Source: Chloroflexota bacterium (GTDB lineage Bacteria; Chloroflexota; Dehalococcoidia; SAR202; UBA11138). From it: a DNA stretch of 5,026 nt. The translations under genes were made by a program, and so were the position numbers. The notes beneath the pieces are model-generated. The model had not been told where the DNA came from, did no database searches, and saw only the letters and a program-made list of their open reading frames with translations. The stretch lies in the NCBI GenBank assembly GCA_022566975.1, contig JADFHV010000187.1, positions 1-5,026 on the forward strand. Reading direction: 5' to 3'. The stretch's first letter is position 1. Each line of letters starts with the position of its first letter. Positions 3,998 to 5,026 of the stretch are shown here, one piece after another.

Positions 3998-5026
3998 CTA
4001 CCTGAACCTGAGCCCACGCTGGCCCCCCAGGCCCCGGTCGGGCGGACGCACTGACGTGTACTCTTCTTCGGGGAGGCCCACCAGGCGGTCGCCTTCCAGC
4101 CAGCGGAGGTCGCTACCGTACAGCCGGCCCACCAGGCTCCGGGTGAGGTGCTCGACAACGTCGCGGTGAGCGGGGTCGCCGGCCAGGTCGCGCAACTCGT
4201 CGGGGTCACTCTCCAGGTCGAACAGCTGCGTCCGGTTGCCGACGGGGTAGTAGATCAGCTTGTGTCGCCGGTCGCGTATCATCCGGCTCGCGTGAATGTC
4301 CTCCCAGTGCTCGCCGTAGAGCACGTCGTGACGGCGCTCACCCACCAGAGAGAGACCCTCCACGGCATCGGGAATGGGGATGCCGCAGAGATCGAGGAGG
4401 GTGGGGAAGACGTCGGCCTGGGCCGCCAGCCGGCCGTCCCGCACGCCCTGGCCGATGTCCTTCCGGTCGGCCTGGGGCATGAGTATCATGGGGATCTTGG
4501 CCGAGTCCTCGTAGAAGATGTCTTTGGCGAACTGGCCGTGGTTTCCCAGCATCTCGCCGTGGTCGGCGGTGAACATGACGATGGTCTCGTCCAGCAGGCC
4601 CTCCTCGCGGAGCAGGCCTATGACCAGCCTAATCTGGTGATCGACGTGAGTGCACATCGCGTAGAAGGCCTGCCGTGCCAGACGGACCTCGGTATCGGTG
4701 TAGGAGCCGATGCCGAGCCGCCGATGCCTGAGGGCGTATGGCATGCTCTCGACGTCCCGAGTCCAATCGCCCATGAACGGCATGTCGACTTCCAGATGTC
4801 GATACATGTCCATGTACTCGGCCAGCGGCACCAGCGGCGGGTGAGGGGCGCTGAACGACATGTACCAGAAAGCGGGCCGGGTCGGATCGCGGCGTGCTAT
4901 GAACTTGCTCATCTCACGCACGGTCCAGTTTGTCTGGTGGCAGTGCTCGGGGAGGTGCCAAGGCCGCGTGCAATAGTCGTTGCTCCCCATCCCGTGCGCG
5001 AACTCCTGTCCGGCGTAGCCCTGCTC
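3998..5026 (-). CDS. Type I sulfatase (arylsulfatase family), C-terminal 342 residues (partial at right edge)
   Basis: The open frame runs from the window edge to TAG at 4000-3998. The first in-frame ATG (4990) is internal, since EQGYAGQEFAHG precedes it without a stop. It is an alkaline-phosphatase-fold sulfatase hydrolysing sulfate esters. Visible hallmarks (numbered from the edge) are SFSAPHPPLVP with His62 at the sulfate site, FYAMCTHVDHQI (121-132), and the metal-binding TADHGEMLGNHG (153-164, D155/H156). FAKDIFYEDSAKIPMI (166-181) contains the substrate-binding Lys168. Then come QADVFPTLLDLCGI and the C-terminal subdomain with HKLIYYP...QLFDLESDPDELRDLA. The CxPxR motif carrying the formylglycine Cys lies beyond the edge. 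The neighbouring FGE predicts a Cys-type (not Ser-type) enzyme. The substrate is unknown; sulfated polysaccharides or choline/aryl sulfates are all possible. Export cannot be judged without the N-terminus. Confidence 0.95.
   Translation of the reverse strand, partial: EQGYAGQEFAHGMGSNDYCTRPWHLPEHCHQTNWTVREMSKFIARRDPTRPAFWYMSFSAPHPPLVPLAEYMDMYRHLEVDMPFMGDWTRDVESMPYALRHRRLGIGSYTDTEVRLARQAFYAMCTHVDHQIRLVIGLLREEGLLDETIVMFTADHGEMLGNHGQFAKDIFYEDSAKIPMILMPQADRKDIGQGVRDGRLAAQADVFPTLLDLCGIPIPDAVEGLSLVGERRHDVLYGEHWEDIHASRMIRDRRHKLIYYPVGNRTQLFDLESDPDELRDLAGDPAHRDVVEHLTRSLVGRLYGSDLRWLEGDRLVGLPEEEYTSVRPPDRGLGGQRGLRFR

Overview
GC-rich bacterial DNA with short intergenic gaps and Shine-Dalgarno-led genes. 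The gene mix is a NarL/LuxR-type receiver, an F420/PPOX-class flavoprotein, a dihydrodipicolinate synthase (DapA)-superfamily enzyme, and a sulfatase paired with an aerobic formylglycine-generating enzyme. Together with relics of an ISNCY-type transposase and a serine recombinase, it would fit an environmental Chloroflexota (SAR202/Dehalococcoidia-like) or another sulfatase-rich lineage. This taxonomic guess is inference; no marker gene is present.

Layout. (1) 1-193, minus strand: N-terminal part of a response regulator receiver domain that runs off the left edge. It has Ser where the phosphoacceptor Asp should be. (2) 194-590: no convincing gene. The stretch holds two clear inverted repeats in the presumed regulator promoter region and a cluster of GTTAC/GTAAC motifs. 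(3) About 590-1070, plus strand: a mobile-element graveyard. A broken ISNCY-type transposase core (DHAWLEGRGPW...DDATG...REREDTQGYF) is followed directly by a serine-recombinase C-terminal fragment (AGMERARKLGKHIGR). (4) 1262-1690, plus strand: small PPOX/F420-type flavoprotein with a textbook ribosome-binding site. (5) 1961-2914, plus strand: DapA-superfamily lyase/aldolase that keeps the Schiff-base Lys and catalytic Tyr but has lost the TT motif and the DHDPS substrate Arg. (6) 2915-3032: convergent gap with a hairpin followed by TCTTT on the minus strand. (7) 3033-5026, minus strand: a two-gene unit in which a sulfatase (N-terminus beyond the right edge) is followed after 2 bases by a formylglycine-generating enzyme with both catalytic cysteines.

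How they work together. The sulfatase/FGE pair is the clearest functional unit: FGE converts the active-site Cys of type I sulfatases to formylglycine, so the operon supplies a sulfatase with its own activator. The DapA-like enzyme could act on sugar acids or other 2-oxo acids, but it is convergent with the sulfatase unit and no shared pathway can be claimed. The PPOX protein and the regulator are independent units. The relics between the regulator and the PPOX gene mark a spot that has accepted and lost mobile DNA. I found no wholly new system; the most unusual items are the receiver lacking its phosphoacceptor and the DapA-like protein with a remodelled active site.
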